Below the pieces are notes generated by a model. The model worked only from the letters and a program-made list of their open reading frames with translations. It was not told the DNA's origin and searched no databases. DNA of 6,414 bases from Armatimonadota bacterium (lineage in GTDB: Bacteria; Armatimonadota; Fimbriimonadia; Fimbriimonadales; ATM1), in the NCBI GenBank assembly GCA_013816225.1, contig JACDEQ010000127.1:1-6414 (forward strand). Reading direction: 5' to 3'. This document shows positions 6,073-6,414 of the stretch, in pieces. Position 1 is the first letter of the stretch, and every line of letters begins with the position of its first letter. Made by a program: the position numbers and the translations under genes.

Positions 6073-6250
6073 AGCAAGCCAACGTCCGCCCTAGTTCTGC
6101 CACCCCAGTCCGTGACGATCCGAAGTTCACGTCGCCCTTCGTGGCAATTGTGATGCCGCCCACGGACGAGCGATGTGAGAGTTTGTGTAGGGGTAGAGAT
6201 TGCAATCGCTCATCCGTGGCACACCAATCGGGGTCACGAGGGCCGGCCAT
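6071..6250 (-). CDS. Candidate 59-residue ORF overlapping inverted repeats, unknown
   Basis: An ATG at 6250 opens 59 codons ending in TAA at 6073-6071. The product begins MAGPRDPDWCATDERLQSL and contains SSVGGITIATKGDVNFGSS and AELGRT. I do not assign it to any family. An in-frame TGA lies just upstream of the ATG, so the start is defined, but there is no Shine-Dalgarno sequence and no TANNNT six bases before it. The ATG sits in the stem of one hairpin, and both arms of a second hairpin are within the ORF. Codon choice is less biased to C/G at third positions than in the neighbours (CTA, TCA, ACA, GGA and CGA all occur). These points suggest either a small gene or, more likely, a structured repeat element that happens to be open. 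It ends 35 bases before the SIS start and overlaps the AAGCGCTT palindrome. Confidence 0.3.
   Translation of the reverse strand: MAGPRDPDWCATDERLQSLPLHKLSHRSSVGGITIATKGDVNFGSSRTGVAELGRTLAC
6160..6219 (-). repeat. 15-bp inverted repeat (stem-loop) upstream of the sugar operon
   Basis: CCACGGACGAGCGAT (6160-6174) is the reverse complement of ATCGCTCATCCGTGG (6205-6219) except at one position, with a 30-base loop between. In plus-strand RNA the exception is a C-A mismatch, but in minus-strand RNA it is a U-G wobble, so a transcript running with the flanking genes could form an unbroken 15-pair stem. Confidence 0.7.
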
Positions 6251-6271
6251 GCCCGCTCGTCATGGCCGGCC
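6241..6271. repeat. Perfect 11-bp hairpin, possible terminator of the nuoL-like gene
   Basis: GGCCGGCCATG (6241-6251) and CATGGCCGGCC (6261-6271) pair perfectly around a 9-base loop, 35 bases after the stop of the nuoL-like gene on the minus strand. The stem is strong enough for a terminator, but no T-run follows on either strand. It could equally be part of a larger repeat element covering 6071-6298. Confidence 0.6.
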
Positions 6272-6284
6272 ACGGCCCTGCGAA

Positions 6285-6298
6285 GTCGGTCGACCGAC
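6285..6298. repeat. Perfect 14-nt palindrome GTCGGTCGACCGAC
   Basis: GTCGGTC is followed directly by its reverse complement GACCGAC, with no spacer. Its place just after the nuoL-like stop codon makes it a protein-binding site or edge-of-repeat candidate. A spacer-free palindrome cannot form a normal RNA hairpin loop without losing central pairs. Confidence 0.5.
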
Positions 6299-6306
6299 GC
6301 GAATGA

Positions 6307-6414
6307 CTACTTGACGACGTCGATCGATGTCGTCGCGTAAATGATGTAGCTCATGATCGCGATGACGCCGACGAGCATCGCCATCGCGTAATACCGCGCG
6401 TAGCCGGTTTGCGT
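6307..6414 (-). CDS. C-terminal end of a membrane protein, resembling NADH-quinone oxidoreductase subunit L (partial)
   Basis: A minus-strand frame enters from the right edge and ends at TAG (6309-6307), giving 35 residues. It reads QTGYARYYAMAMLVGVIAIM and then a hydrophobic SYIIYA before a short polar tail ending DVVK. A QTG.(A/V)R.YA..ML.G motif followed by one last transmembrane helix is typical of the C-terminus of NuoL-type proton-pumping subunits of complex I. That would make it part of a respiratory operon ending here, unrelated to the sugar operon. With so little sequence, another antiporter-like membrane protein (such as an MrpA-like one) remains possible. The coding end includes a near-perfect 22-nt palindrome (6313-6334). 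Confidence 0.55.
   Translation of the reverse strand, partial: TQTGYARYYAMAMLVGVIAIMSYIIYATTSIDVVK

Noticed and set aside
6036..6077. TTG at 6077 as start of the SIS protein (14 extra residues)
   Set aside because: The added residues do not resemble the family start, TTG has no ribosome binding site, and the ATG at 6035 has the same upstream hexamer spacing as the other operon genes.

Overview
The window is GC-rich and looks like a chromosomal stretch of an environmental bacterium. The best guess is Armatimonadota (Fimbriimonadia-like), from three hints: the secreted protein with a bacterial Ig-like repeat of the 'VVGG...GTVTLS...SVPSSVTV.AGATSA.F' type, the style of the LAGC lipoprotein, and starts that mostly lack Shine-Dalgarno sequences. 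This placement is inference from protein style. No rRNA, tRNA, CRISPR array, transposase or phage gene is visible.

Layout, left to right. (1) 1-1751, minus strand: the first 583 codons of a large secreted protein that runs off the left edge. It has a signal peptide, a predicted repeat/propeller-like region, a proline linker and one Ig-like domain. (2) 1752-1995: a short intergenic stretch with a ribosome binding site, a weak promoter candidate and a weak hairpin. (3) 1996-2886, minus: a two-part GNAT acetyltransferase-like ORF with no credible native start. (4) 2803-3114, plus: the C-terminal part of a PhnB-like VOC/glyoxalase-fold protein, broken by an in-frame TAG and lacking its N-terminus. 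Items 3 and 4 were probably a head-to-head gene pair whose 5' ends and shared promoter were deleted. (5) 3111-6035, minus: a compact sugar operon transcribed in the order SIS-domain amino-sugar isomerase/deaminase, periplasmic sugar-binding lipoprotein, RbsC-type permease. No ABC ATPase gene is present. (6) 6036-6306: a structured intergenic region with an AAGCGCTT palindrome, two strong inverted repeats, a perfect 14-nt palindrome and an unusual 59-codon ORF. (7) 6307-6414, minus: the last 35 codons of a membrane protein resembling the C-terminus of NADH-quinone oxidoreductase subunit L.

The operon genes form a coherent unit: the lipoprotein captures a sugar outside the membrane, the permease carries it in using an ATPase encoded elsewhere, and the SIS enzyme probably acts on the resulting (amino)sugar phosphate. 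All three genes lack a Shine-Dalgarno sequence, and each has a -10-like hexamer exactly six bases before its ATG, which suggests leaderless transcripts. I see no clear new defence or biosynthetic system. The observations most worth checking are the deletion scar, the leaderless pattern, the missing ATPase and the structured element upstream of the operon.
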